Shown here in pieces: positions 1 to 5,253 of a stretch of DNA of 5,934 bases. A program made the translations under genes and the position numbers. Positions within the stretch are counted from its first letter, which is position 1. The number at the start of each line of letters is the position of its first letter. The notes below the pieces were generated by a model. The model was not told the DNA's origin and did no database searches. It worked only from the letters and a program-made list of their open reading frames with translations. The DNA is from Pseudomonadota bacterium (lineage in GTDB: Bacteria; Myxococcota; UBA9042; PHBI01): the NCBI GenBank assembly GCA_005788935.1, contig SYAK01000060.1, positions 1 to 5,934 of the forward strand. The letters run 5' to 3'.

Positions 1-185
1 ACCGGGGCGGGTGCCGCGGGTGCTGGCTCGACCTTCGCGGGCTCGGCGGGTGCGGGCGCGGTCGGGGCTTCGGCCGTGGGAGCCTCTGCGGGCGTGACGG
101 CGGCGGGGTCCGCGGCGGGCTCTTGGGGCTTTCCGCCGCAGGCGGCGAGGAGAACGGTGACGGCGAGGGTCGTGAGGCGACGCAT
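1..185 (-). CDS. Putative lipoprotein, N-terminal part (runs off left edge)
   Basis: Reading the minus strand from the ATG at 185-183 gives an open frame to the window edge (61 full codons). The N-terminus is a typical type II signal peptide: two Arg at positions 2-3, a hydrophobic stretch, then the lipobox Leu-Ala-Ala-Cys with the lipidated Cys at residue 16, followed by Gly-Gly-Lys. From about residue 20 on it is almost only Ala, Pro, Glu, Thr and Val, which looks like a flexible linker between the lipid anchor and a domain outside the window. The residue after Cys is Gly, not Asp, so export to the outer membrane is possible. A purine-rich ribosome binding site lies 7 bases upstream. It is transcribed divergently from pdxH. 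The function cannot be told because the folded domain is missing. Confidence 0.8.
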   Translation of the reverse strand, partial: MRRLTTLAVTVLLAACGGKPQEPAADPAAVTPAEAPTAEAPTAPAPAEPAKVEPAPAAPAP

Positions 186-192
186 GGCGCGG

Positions 193-200
193 TTCCTTCC
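193..200 (-). promoter_or_regulatory. Ribosome binding site of the lipoprotein gene
   Basis: On the minus strand this reads GGAAGGAA, ending 7 bases before the ATG at 185. It fixes the start of the lipoprotein and supports it as a real gene despite being cut off at the window edge. Confidence 0.65.
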
Positions 201-248
201 GGTGGGGCCCTGAGGGCTGGTTGGGGAACGAGGTGACGAGGCGCTGCC

Positions 249-277
249 CAAGGGTGCGCTCGCGCGCGGGCACCTTG
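249..277. repeat. Imperfect inverted repeat in the divergent promoter region
   Basis: CAAGGGTGC (249-257) and GCACCTTG (270-277) are complementary apart from one extra G in the left arm, with a 12-base GC-rich spacer. Its place between divergent genes would suit an operator or a 5' UTR hairpin. In DNA this GC-rich it could also be chance. Confidence 0.3.
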
Positions 278-450
278 AGCGGCGCACAACGATATGCACG
301 GCGCCGGTCACGTCAAGAGGCCGGTCGCGACATCGCCCGCGGGGGCTCGCTCGGGGGACTTCGCAGCGACGAGGGGCTGTTCACAGCGTCCCAGTCGCGG
401 CACCATCGACCCCGCGTCGGGCCGCGCGTGCCCGCGCGCGCCAGCGGTGC

Positions 451-457
451 AAGGAGG
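451..457 (+). promoter_or_regulatory. Strong Shine-Dalgarno sequence that sets the pdxH start
   Basis: AAGGAGG ends 7 bases before the ATG at 465. It decides between this start and the upstream ATG at 294 in the same frame, which has no such site. Confidence 0.85.
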
Positions 458-464
458 AGGCAGC

Positions 465-1100
465 ATGTCGGAGCTCGAGCGTCACGAGGGGCTGGAGTTG
501 GACGAGGTCGCAGACGATCCGTACGACCAGTTCGCGCTGTGGTTCGGCGAGGCGCGGAGCCGCGGGCTCTCGCAGCCCGAGGCCATGACCGTCGCGACCG
601 TCGACGCCGAGGGCTTGCCCGACGCGCGAACCGTGCTGCTGCGCGGGGTCGTGCGTCCGCCAGCGATTGACAGCGGCTTTCAGTTCTTCACGAACTACCT
701 CGGAACCAAGGGGCAGCAGCTCGCGGTGAACCCACGGGCGGCGCTGCTCTTTCACTGGGAGCCGATGGAGCGTCAGGTCCGCATCCGCGGCGGCGTCCAC
801 CGCGCGAGCGAGGCCACGAGCGACGCCTACTTCGGGTCGCGACCGCGGCGCTCCCAGCTCGGCGCGTGGGCGTCGCCGCAGAGCCAGCCGATCGCCTCGC
901 GCGAGACCCTCGAGCAGCGCGTCGCGGCGTACGGCACGCGCTTCGAGACGGGCGAGGTCCCGCGTCCCCCGCATTGGGGCGGCTTCGTGGTGGTCCCGGA
1001 GACCATCGAATTCTGGCAGGGTCGTGCCTTCCGCCTCCACGACCGCATCCGCTACGTCCGCGCAGGCGACGGATGGACGCGTGAGCGGCTCGCGCCGTGA
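465..1100 (+). CDS. pdxH: Pyridoxine/pyridoxamine 5'-phosphate oxidase
   Basis: This FMN-dependent cytoplasmic enzyme oxidises pyridoxine or pyridoxamine 5'-phosphate to pyridoxal 5'-phosphate, the last step of B6 cofactor synthesis and salvage. The 211-residue product is close to the 218 residues of the E. coli enzyme and aligns over its full length. Visible landmarks are DPYDQFALWF near residue 22, the FMN-binding ARTVLLRGV segment near residue 54, FFTNYLGTKGQQL, the LLFHWEPMERQVRIRG strand, SRPRRSQLGAWASPQSQPI, and the C-terminal WGGF..PETIEFWQG...RLHDRIRY..GDGWTRERLAP block that contributes to FMN and substrate binding. The ATG at 465 has a strong Shine-Dalgarno sequence. The stop overlaps the GTG start of thpR, so the two are probably translated in a coupled way. 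The family assignment is secure by sequence recall. Confidence 0.97.
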   Translation: MSELERHEGLELDEVADDPYDQFALWFGEARSRGLSQPEAMTVATVDAEGLPDARTVLLRGVVRPPAIDSGFQFFTNYLGTKGQQLAVNPRAALLFHWEPMERQVRIRGGVHRASEATSDAYFGSRPRRSQLGAWASPQSQPIASRETLEQRVAAYGTRFETGEVPRPPHWGGFVVVPETIEFWQGRAFRLHDRIRYVRAGDGWTRERLAP

Positions 1101-1669
1101 GCGGTCGGGGGCCGCAGCCGAACTGGTTCATCGCCCTTCCGGTGGACCCCGGGGCTGGGGCGCGCTGGCTCGCGGGGCTCTCCGCGCCGCCAGACGGGGC
1201 CCGTCTCTTTCATGCCGACGACCTGCACGTGACCCTCGCCTTCCTCGGGCCCTGCGGCGAGCCGCGAGCGCGGGCGGCCTGGGATCTGGCGAGGGCCATC
1301 CGGTGGCAGGCGGGCGACTTTACGCCAGGCGCCTTGTCACCCTTCGGGCCGCGCCGGTCGCCGACCACGTGGGCGCTCGAGCCCCGCCCCGAGTCGTCCT
1401 GGCTGAAGGGCCTGCTCGGGGCTCATGCGGGGCCGCTCGCGGCGGCTGCGGGCGGTGTTCCGGACGCCCATGCGCGCAGTCCGCGCCCGCACGTCTCGGT
1501 CGCCCGGACCGGTCGGCGGGCGGATCCTGCAGCGCTCGCTGCGTGGGCCGCACGGCAGCCCCTCCCCGACGGCTCGGCTCGGCTTGACGCGCTAGCGCTG
1601 TGGACCTGGTCCGACGATCGGCGGGTGCGCCTTTTCCAGGTCGTCGAGGTCGCCCGCGCGCCCGGATGA
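1097..1669 (+). CDS. thpR: 2'-5' RNA ligase / RNA 2',3'-cyclic phosphodiesterase (2H family)
   Basis: This 190-aa protein belongs to the 2H phosphoesterase superfamily (LigT/ThpR). Known members open RNA 2',3'-cyclic phosphates to 2'-phosphates and, in vitro, join or cleave 2'-5' linked RNA. The N-terminal NWFIALPV strand starts the fold. The first catalytic motif is His44-Val-Thr-Leu within HVTLAFLG, and the second is His132-Val-Ser-Val within RPHVSVAR, a slight variant of the usual HxTL/HxSL. The length matches bacterial ThpR (about 175-190 aa). The GTG start at 1097 overlaps the pdxH stop (GTGA, 4 bases), and no separate Shine-Dalgarno is evident, so translation likely depends on ribosomes ending pdxH. 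The physiological substrate of this family in bacteria is not settled. It converges on the minus-strand membrane protein gene. Confidence 0.92.
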   Translation: MSGRGPQPNWFIALPVDPGAGARWLAGLSAPPDGARLFHADDLHVTLAFLGPCGEPRARAAWDLARAIRWQAGDFTPGALSPFGPRRSPTTWALEPRPESSWLKGLLGAHAGPLAAAAGGVPDAHARSPRPHVSVARTGRRADPAALAAWAARQPLPDGSARLDALALWTWSDDRRVRLFQVVEVARAPG

Positions 1670-1690
1670 ACGATCTGGATGCCTGTTCAT
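1666..1690. repeat. Inverted repeat overlapping the thpR stop codon
   Basis: ATGAAC (1666-1671) and GTTCAT (1685-1690) are perfect 6-base inverted copies around a 13-base spacer. The left arm overlaps the thpR TGA. The right arm shares its TTCAT with the left arm of the next inverted repeat (1686-1718), so the two hairpins cannot form together. Confidence 0.4.
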
Positions 1691-1718
1691 GCATTCCATT
1701 GAGGTGCGAATGCTTGAA
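1686..1718. terminator. Hairpin between convergent genes, possible bidirectional terminator
   Basis: TTCATGCATTC (1686-1696) and GAATGCTTGAA (1708-1718) form 11-base arms with a single T-T mismatch and an 11-base loop. It sits in the 78-base spacer between thpR (plus) and the membrane protein gene (minus), where a bidirectional terminator is expected. Neither side has a T-tract, so it is not a standard rho-independent terminator. The arms are clearly less GC-rich than the surroundings. Termination is inferred from position only. Confidence 0.4.
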
Positions 1719-1747
1719 TCGTCGCGGTCGACAGCGAGCTGTTTACG

Positions 1748-3079
1748 TCAATCGGGCGCGTGCAGCAGCAGCGGGACCGTCGTGTCCGCGTCGAGCGGCA
1801 ACATCAGCGCCACCGTCCAGCGTCGCGGGTCGGGCGAGGCCCCGCGCAGCAGCGCGTCGGGCGAGAGGGACAGCGTGAGGCCGAGGGGCAGCTTGCGCGC
1901 GTGGCCCGCGGATAGCGTGAAGGGCGCGAGCGTGGTCGCGGCGAGGACCTCACCCGCGTCGCGGATCTCGAGTCGCAGCGGCTCGAGGGCGAGGTCCCGC
2001 GCGGTCGGGTTCTCGACCGTGACGTCGAGGCGAAGACCGACCTCGACCGGACGCCCAGACAGCAGGCCGACCGCGTCGAGGTCCGGCAGGTCGAGCTGCA
2101 GCGAGGTGAGGTCGGGCGCCCAGCGGCAGTGCAGGGCGGGGGTCTTTCTCACGAGGGCCCGCGCGAGGCCGACCCCGATATCGAGGGCCAGCCCGAGCGT
2201 CGCCGCGACGCCGACCACGCCGAGCGCCAGCAGCCCGGGACGCGGCCGGTCGGGTAGGGCCCCAGCCAGGAGCGTGTCCGAAAGCCGCGTCGCGGGCAGC
2301 GCGCCGCCCGCGATCGCGGCAAGGATGACGACCGCCGGCAGCAGCAGCGGAAGTACAAGGCGCCAGGCGCCCGCGTCGACGAGCGCACCCTCGACGGTGG
2401 GCAAGGCCGCGAGCGGCAGCCACAGGGCGGTCGCGAGGGTCAGCGCGGCGAGCGGGCGGCGTCCGATGAGGGCAAAGACGGCGGCGTAGGCGAGGCGACG
2501 CCGGAAGAGCGGCGGCGAGAGCGCGTCGACCGCGAGCGTCAGCCCGAGGATGGCCACGGAGCCCAAGGCCGCGAGGGTCCTCACGGTCGGGTCGAGCGAG
2601 AAGCCGAGACACACCATCGCGACCTGCAGCGCGAGCGCGAGGAGGACGAGGCCCGCCTCCGACATCGCCTCGCGCCACAGCGGCAGGTCGTCGAAGGCCG
2701 GTGGCGCGACCCCACGGCGGCGGGCGTCATCGGCCTCGAGGCTGCGGCCGAACGCCTCCTTCAACGGGAAGGCGAGGAGTGCCACGAGGGTCAGCCCGAG
2801 CGTCACCGACACGTTCGCGCGCAGCGCGGTGAGCCCGCTCGCGAACACGACGTCCACCCCAGTCGTCGCGAGCGCCCGCCACCCCTCGGGAAACAGCACG
2901 CGCCCGAGCTCGTCGCGCGCCACCTCGCCGAGCAGCTCCGCGAGGGCCGCGGCCACGAAGAGCAACACGACCGCGGTCGCGAGCCACGCCGCGGCGAGCC
3001 CCCAGGTCCGGGACGAGGCCGCGGCGAGCGCGTCCCGAAGCGCGCGGGGCGGCGTCAGGAGCTGCTGCAGCGGGGTCAT
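1748..3079 (-). CDS. Polytopic membrane protein, EI24/CysZ-like region fused to a LEA2/WHy-like domain
   Basis: The product has 443 residues. About seven hydrophobic segments are visible (roughly residues 27-47, 88-105, 142-160, 166-186, 208-228, 238-262, 283-304). The stretch from about 85 to 230 recalls the EI24/CysZ family: a membrane segment followed by a charged loop, then LAVDALSPPLFRRR near 182-195 and a further segment ending in LPLAALP. From about 315 on the protein is soluble and beta-rich. VGLRLDVTVENPTARDLAL, then paired strands and a final hydrophobic strand, is the pattern of the LEA type 2 / WHy domain (Asn-Pro after a long strand). The ATG at 3079 overlaps the rlmK stop by 4 bases (ATGA), so it is in that operon. 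The role is unknown: CysZ proteins are linked to sulfate uptake and WHy domains to stress protection, but neither function should be transferred. The domain calls are by eye; the gene itself is sure. Confidence 0.8.
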   Translation of the reverse strand: MTPLQQLLTPPRALRDALAAASSRTWGLAAAWLATAVVLLFVAAALAELLGEVARDELGRVLFPEGWRALATTGVDVVFASGLTALRANVSVTLGLTLVALLAFPLKEAFGRSLEADDARRRGVAPPAFDDLPLWREAMSEAGLVLLALALQVAMVCLGFSLDPTVRTLAALGSVAILGLTLAVDALSPPLFRRRLAYAAVFALIGRRPLAALTLATALWLPLAALPTVEGALVDAGAWRLVLPLLLPAVVILAAIAGGALPATRLSDTLLAGALPDRPRPGLLALGVVGVAATLGLALDIGVGLARALVRKTPALHCRWAPDLTSLQLDLPDLDAVGLLSGRPVEVGLRLDVTVENPTARDLALEPLRLEIRDAGEVLAATTLAPFTLSAGHARKLPLGLTLSLSPDALLRGASPDPRRWTVALMLPLDADTTVPLLLHAPD

Positions 3080-4080
3080 CGCTCGAGGGCGAGGTGAAAG
3101 GCGCGATGGATGCGCTTGTCGCGGAAATCGGGCGGGACGGTGCGGGCACTGATCTCCTGCACCGCCGTGAGTCCGGGGCTGCCGCGCGGGCGGGGCGGGA
3201 GGGCCTCGAAGTCCGGTCGGAAGCGGCGGTGATTCGTCGAGAAGAAGACCTGACCGCCAGGGCGCATGCGGCGCAGCACCGCGTCGAGGAGCCCGACGTG
3301 GTCGCGCTGGACGTCAAAGATCCCGGCCATCTTCTTCGAGTTCGAGAACGTCGGCGGGTCGACGATGGCGAGGTCGAAGGCGGGCGTCGCGGGCGTCGTG
3401 GCGAGCCATGCGAGGACGTCGGCGCGGATGAGCGGGTGCTGACGGGCGTCGCGGAAGCCGTTGAGCTCGAGGTTGCGGCGCGCCATCGCGAGGTAGGTCG
3501 CGTTCAGGTCGACCGAGGTCGTCGAGCGCGCCCCGCCAGCCGCCGCGTGGACCGAGAAGGCCGCCGTGTAGCAGAAGAGGTTCAGCACGTCCGTCCCCGC
3601 CGACAGCCCGCGGACCTCGGCTCTCAGCGGGCGGTGGTCGAGGAAGAGGCCGACGTCGACGTGGCCCGCGAGGTCGACCTCGAAGCGCAGCCCGCCCTCT
3701 TCGACGATGGCGGGCGTCGGCGCGGGTGCAAGCCGTGCGTAGCGCTCGGCGCCGCGCTGGGGCGCCCGGATGCGGGTGAAGATGCGGTCGCGCGGCGTCT
3801 CGAGGGTGCGCGCGATGGCGTCGAGCATGACGCCAAGCCAGGCCTCGGGGGACAGTCCGTCGGGGGGCTGCTCGGGCGCGTACCAGGCGACGACGAGCGC
3901 GTCCCCGTAGCGGTCCACGGCGAGCGGGATCTCCGGGATGTCGCAGTCGTAGAGCCGCAGGCAACTGACGGCCTCGCGGCGCGCCCAGCGTCCGAGGTGG
4001 CGGGCGTTCTTCGCGAGGCGGTTGCCGAGCATCGCAGCCTGGCTAGCGGCGCGCTCGAGGGCGGCGGCGGGCTCAGACAA
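3076..4080 (-). CDS. rlmK: 23S rRNA (guanine-N7) methyltransferase, stand-alone RlmK type
   Basis: The 334-aa protein matches the C-terminal half (RlmK) of E. coli RlmKL, which makes m7G2069 in 23S rRNA using S-adenosylmethionine. It aligns from NRLAKNARHLGRWARRE, LRLYDCDIPEIPLAVDRYGD and the RERQKG-like RAPQRGAERY, through DVGLFLDHR (142-150), the SAM-binding motif VLNLFCYT (165-172) with HAAAGGARSTTSVDLN, the catalytic-site motif DPPTFSNSK (241-249) and FDVQRDH, to the RIHRAFHLAL tail. The THUMP-containing RlmL half is absent, so the m2G2445 activity must be separate or missing. The start is uncertain. TTG at 4080 overlaps the upstream stop by 8 bases and has no clear Shine-Dalgarno. ATG at 4032 (residue 17) is just before the conserved part and is a real alternative. 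It is the middle gene of a three-gene overlapping cluster. Confidence 0.92.
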   Translation of the reverse strand: MSEPAAALERAASQAAMLGNRLAKNARHLGRWARREAVSCLRLYDCDIPEIPLAVDRYGDALVVAWYAPEQPPDGLSPEAWLGVMLDAIARTLETPRDRIFTRIRAPQRGAERYARLAPAPTPAIVEEGGLRFEVDLAGHVDVGLFLDHRPLRAEVRGLSAGTDVLNLFCYTAAFSVHAAAGGARSTTSVDLNATYLAMARRNLELNGFRDARQHPLIRADVLAWLATTPATPAFDLAIVDPPTFSNSKKMAGIFDVQRDHVGLLDAVLRRMRPGGQVFFSTNHRRFRPDFEALPPRPRGSPGLTAVQEISARTVPPDFRDKRIHRAFHLALER

Positions 4081-4327
4081 GGCCGATGAGGTGCAGCAGG
4101 CCGAGGGTGCCGGTCACGATGGCGCCCGTCACGAGCCCGACCTTGTCTCCGACCTCGCGGCGGGCGCGGCTGCGCTCGGCGAGCGTCTTGCCCGAGGCGG
4201 GCGGGACGAGGCGTAGCAGCGGCAGGCCAGCGGCCGAGGTGAAGAACCAGCGAAGCGGGCTGTGACCGCGTGAGATGGCCATCAGGGCTGAAGCCACGCC
4301 CGCGCCGAGCACGATGTACCAGAACAT
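4073..4327 (-). CDS. Small hypothetical membrane protein
   Basis: This 84-aa protein was found as the C-terminal part of a much longer open frame. The true start is taken as the ATG at 4327 because a ribosome binding site precedes it and the protein becomes hydrophobic there. Residues 2-18 form a first membrane segment and 63-84 a clear one at the C-terminus. Residues 27-43 (WFFTSAAGLPLLRLVPP) may be a third or a re-entrant stretch. The loop at 46-62 is rich in Arg, Lys and Glu and probably cytoplasmic. I do not recognise the family. It is the first gene of the minus-strand cluster, and its stop lies inside the start of rlmK, which suggests coupled translation. With a short length and no known domain, function is open. 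Confidence 0.72.
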   Translation of the reverse strand: MFWYIVLGAGVASALMAISRGHSPLRWFFTSAAGLPLLRLVPPASGKTLAERSRARREVGDKVGLVTGAIVTGTLGLLHLIGLV

Positions 4328-4330
4328 GGG

Positions 4331-4337
4331 ACCTCCC
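4331..4337 (-). promoter_or_regulatory. Ribosome binding site of the small membrane protein gene
   Basis: On the minus strand this reads GGGAGGT, with only 3 bases between it and the ATG (4 after GGGAGG). The spacing is short but workable. It is the reason for placing the start at 4327 and not further upstream in the same open frame. Confidence 0.6.
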
Positions 4338-4346
4338 GGGGTTCGC

Positions 4347-4364
4347 GTCGCCCTCGCGGGCGAC
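4347..4364 (-). promoter_or_regulatory. Perfect hairpin in the leader of the small membrane protein gene
   Basis: The arms GTCGCCC and GGGCGAC pair perfectly (7 bp, nearly all G-C) around four bases. In the minus-strand RNA the loop is GCGA, a GNRA tetraloop, which stabilises RNA hairpins. It lies 9 bases upstream of the ribosome binding site of the small membrane protein gene. It could affect transcript stability or translation; no function is shown. Confidence 0.45.
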
Positions 4365-4440
4365 AGGGTCGGCGTCCTCGCCGCGGGGCGCAGACTGCCA
4401 CAGGCGGCCTGTCCACGTCGAGCGCGCGTGTGCGTGGTCG

Positions 4441-4493
4441 CGGCTGGTCGCGGCTGGTCGCGGCTGGTCGCGGCTGGTCGCGGCTGGTCGCGG
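4441..4493. repeat. Tandem array of five perfect 10-bp repeats
   Basis: The unit CGGCTGGTCG occurs five times without a mismatch (4441-4490) and is followed by CGG, the start of a sixth unit. The ten bases before it (4431-4440, TGCGTGGTCG) keep seven of the ten positions and look like a decayed copy. The period is close to one turn of DNA, so each unit would face nearly the same side of the helix. It lies in the divergent spacer about 140 bases before the coiled-coil gene. Candidate roles are a binding array for a regulator or a slippage-prone simple repeat. Confidence 0.9.
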
Positions 4494-4505
4494 AGCGAAA
4501 CTTGC
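4491..4505 (+). promoter_or_regulatory. Possible sigma-54 type -24/-12 promoter
   Basis: CGGAGCGAAACTTGC has the GG and GC dinucleotides 10 bases apart and keeps the CG and TTGC positions of the consensus TGGCACG-N4-TTGC (8 of 11 conserved positions). It directly follows the repeat array and would start a transcript near 4516, giving the coiled-coil gene a leader of about 115 bases. In such GC-rich DNA chance matches are frequent, so this is only a candidate. Confidence 0.25.
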
Positions 4506-4516
4506 GCTCGCGGATC

Positions 4517-4562
4517 GCTTGGGCTAGACGCTGAAAGATCACGCAGCCGAGGCCGCCCAAGC
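4517..4562 (+). repeat. Inverted repeat with long loop upstream of the coiled-coil gene
   Basis: GCTTGGGC (4517-4524) and GCCCAAGC (4555-4562) are perfect 8-base inverted copies separated by 30 bases. If transcription starts near 4516, this would be the first structure in the leader RNA. It may equally be chance. Confidence 0.3.
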
Positions 4563-4631
4563 CCGCGCCCGAGGCTCGGCGCGCGCCGCCGCGGCGTGCC
4601 CTGTCCCGACCCAGCCCGAAGCGAGCGCCCC

Positions 4632-5189
4632 GTGGAAGACAAAGTCGATGACGTCCTGTTGGAAATCAATGACGTGCTGCTCCGCCGCAAGGCCATGCAC
4701 GAGGCTGCCCTGCGCGAGCAGCGCAAGGTCCTCGAGGCCGAGCACCTCGCGGCCCTCGAGGCGCTTCGGCTCGAGCTCGAGGCCAGGCGCGACAAGCTGG
4801 AAAAGTCGCTCGCGCTCCAGATTGACGGCCTGCACGCCCGCGTCGACGAGGCCGAGGCGCTGCGCCGCGAGGCCGAGGACAAGGCGGCTCGACTGCAGGG
4901 CGAGGTCAACGAGCTCTCCGAGGCGCGGACGCTGCTCGAGAGCAAGGGCGCGAGCCTCGAGGACATGGTTCGCCAGCTGCAGGCCGCGCTCGCGGGCCTC
5001 GAGACCGAGACCCTCGAGCTGCGCGAGTCGCACTCGGCGCTGACGCTGCAGAATGAGGGCCTGACCGCCCAGCTCGAGGCTTCCGATGGACGCCTCGCGG
5101 GGGCCGCCGAGGCGATGGGCGCGGCGTACAAGAGCTTCATGCGCGGGCTCGGCTACCTGAACGACGAGGCCCCTCCCGCCGAGGCCTGA
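4632..5189 (+). CDS. Coiled-coil protein of unknown function
   Basis: Starting at the GTG at 4632 the product has 185 residues. Residues about 15-160 are nearly all Leu, Ala, Glu, Arg, Gln and Lys in heptad-like spacing with no Pro, a long continuous coiled coil. The N-terminus ([20 protein letters not shown]) is acidic and amphipathic. The C-terminus leaves the coil with [19 protein letters not shown] and then a short Pro/Ala/Glu tail; this block is the most distinctive part and may be a docking motif. There is no signal peptide, membrane segment or Cys. The start is uncertain: no strong Shine-Dalgarno precedes the GTG, and the ATG at 4695 (residue 22) is an alternative that would drop the N-terminal helix. 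A 64-base gap separates it from the helicase gene on the same strand, so cotranscription is likely. I do not recognise the family. Confidence 0.82.
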   Translation: MEDKVDDVLLEINDVLLRRKAMHEAALREQRKVLEAEHLAALEALRLELEARRDKLEKSLALQIDGLHARVDEAEALRREAEDKAARLQGEVNELSEARTLLESKGASLEDMVRQLQAALAGLETETLELRESHSALTLQNEGLTAQLEASDGRLAGAAEAMGAAYKSFMRGLGYLNDEAPPAEA

Positions 5190-5238
5190 GCCCGATTCCG
5201 TTTCAACCACCACGTTCCCGTCCGAGCGACGCGGATCC

Positions 5239-5245
5239 GAGGGAG
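5239..5245 (+). promoter_or_regulatory. Ribosome binding site of the helicase gene
   Basis: GAGGGAG ends 8 bases before the ATG at 5254. It supports this start and independent translation of the helicase after the coiled-coil gene. Confidence 0.65.
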
Positions 5246-5253
5246 CCCGCGCG

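Larger units (their letters stand above)
186..464. other. Divergent intergenic region between lipoprotein gene and pdxH
   Basis: This stretch must carry the promoters for the minus-strand lipoprotein and plus-strand pdxH. The pdxH frame stays open upstream as far as 294, but that part has no conserved PdxH sequence and lies before a strong ribosome binding site, so I treat it as untranslated. I see no convincing -35/-10 pair. The only structure noted is an imperfect inverted repeat at 249-277. Confidence 0.6.
4328..4631. other. Divergent intergenic region with repeats and hairpins
   Basis: No credible gene lies here. Frames on both strands are open through it, but they show only low-complexity Arg/Ala/Pro/Ser sequence and, over the repeats, a repeating Arg-Asp-Gln-Pro or Ala-Gly-Arg-Gly pattern. 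It must hold the promoters of the minus-strand membrane cluster and the plus-strand coiled-coil gene. Listed separately are a hairpin at 4347-4364, a tandem array at 4441-4493, a sigma-54-like element at 4491-4505 and an inverted repeat at 4517-4562. Confidence 0.65.

Noticed and set aside
294..464. N-terminal extension of PdxH from the ATG at 294
   Set aside because: It has no similarity to PdxH, is compositionally like non-coding DNA here, and lies upstream of a strong Shine-Dalgarno sequence for the ATG at 465.
381..1040. 219-codon minus-strand open frame opposite pdxH
   Set aside because: pdxH is certain on the plus strand over the same bases, and the antisense product has no family resemblance.
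1731..1742. ACAGC-GA-GCTGT palindrome followed by TTTA as an intrinsic terminator
   Set aside because: A two-base loop is too tight, the stem is short and the T-run is only three bases.
3094..4089. 331-codon plus-strand open frame opposite rlmK
   Set aside because: It is an antisense shadow. The minus strand encodes a full RlmK with all motifs, while this product is Arg/Glu/Val-rich with no recognisable domain.
4441..4493. CRISPR array
   Set aside because: The 10-bp units are directly joined with no spacers, and no cas genes are present.
4502..4530. Sigma-70 promoter TTGCGC-N17-TAGACG
   Set aside because: The spacing is right, but only three of six bases match in each box, which is expected by chance.
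4328..5140. Long minus-strand open frame opposite the coiled-coil gene, continuous with the small membrane protein
   Set aside because: The product is a Ser/Arg-rich run caused by reading GAG/CTC-rich heptads antisense. Only its last 84 residues, after a ribosome binding site and ATG, look like a protein.
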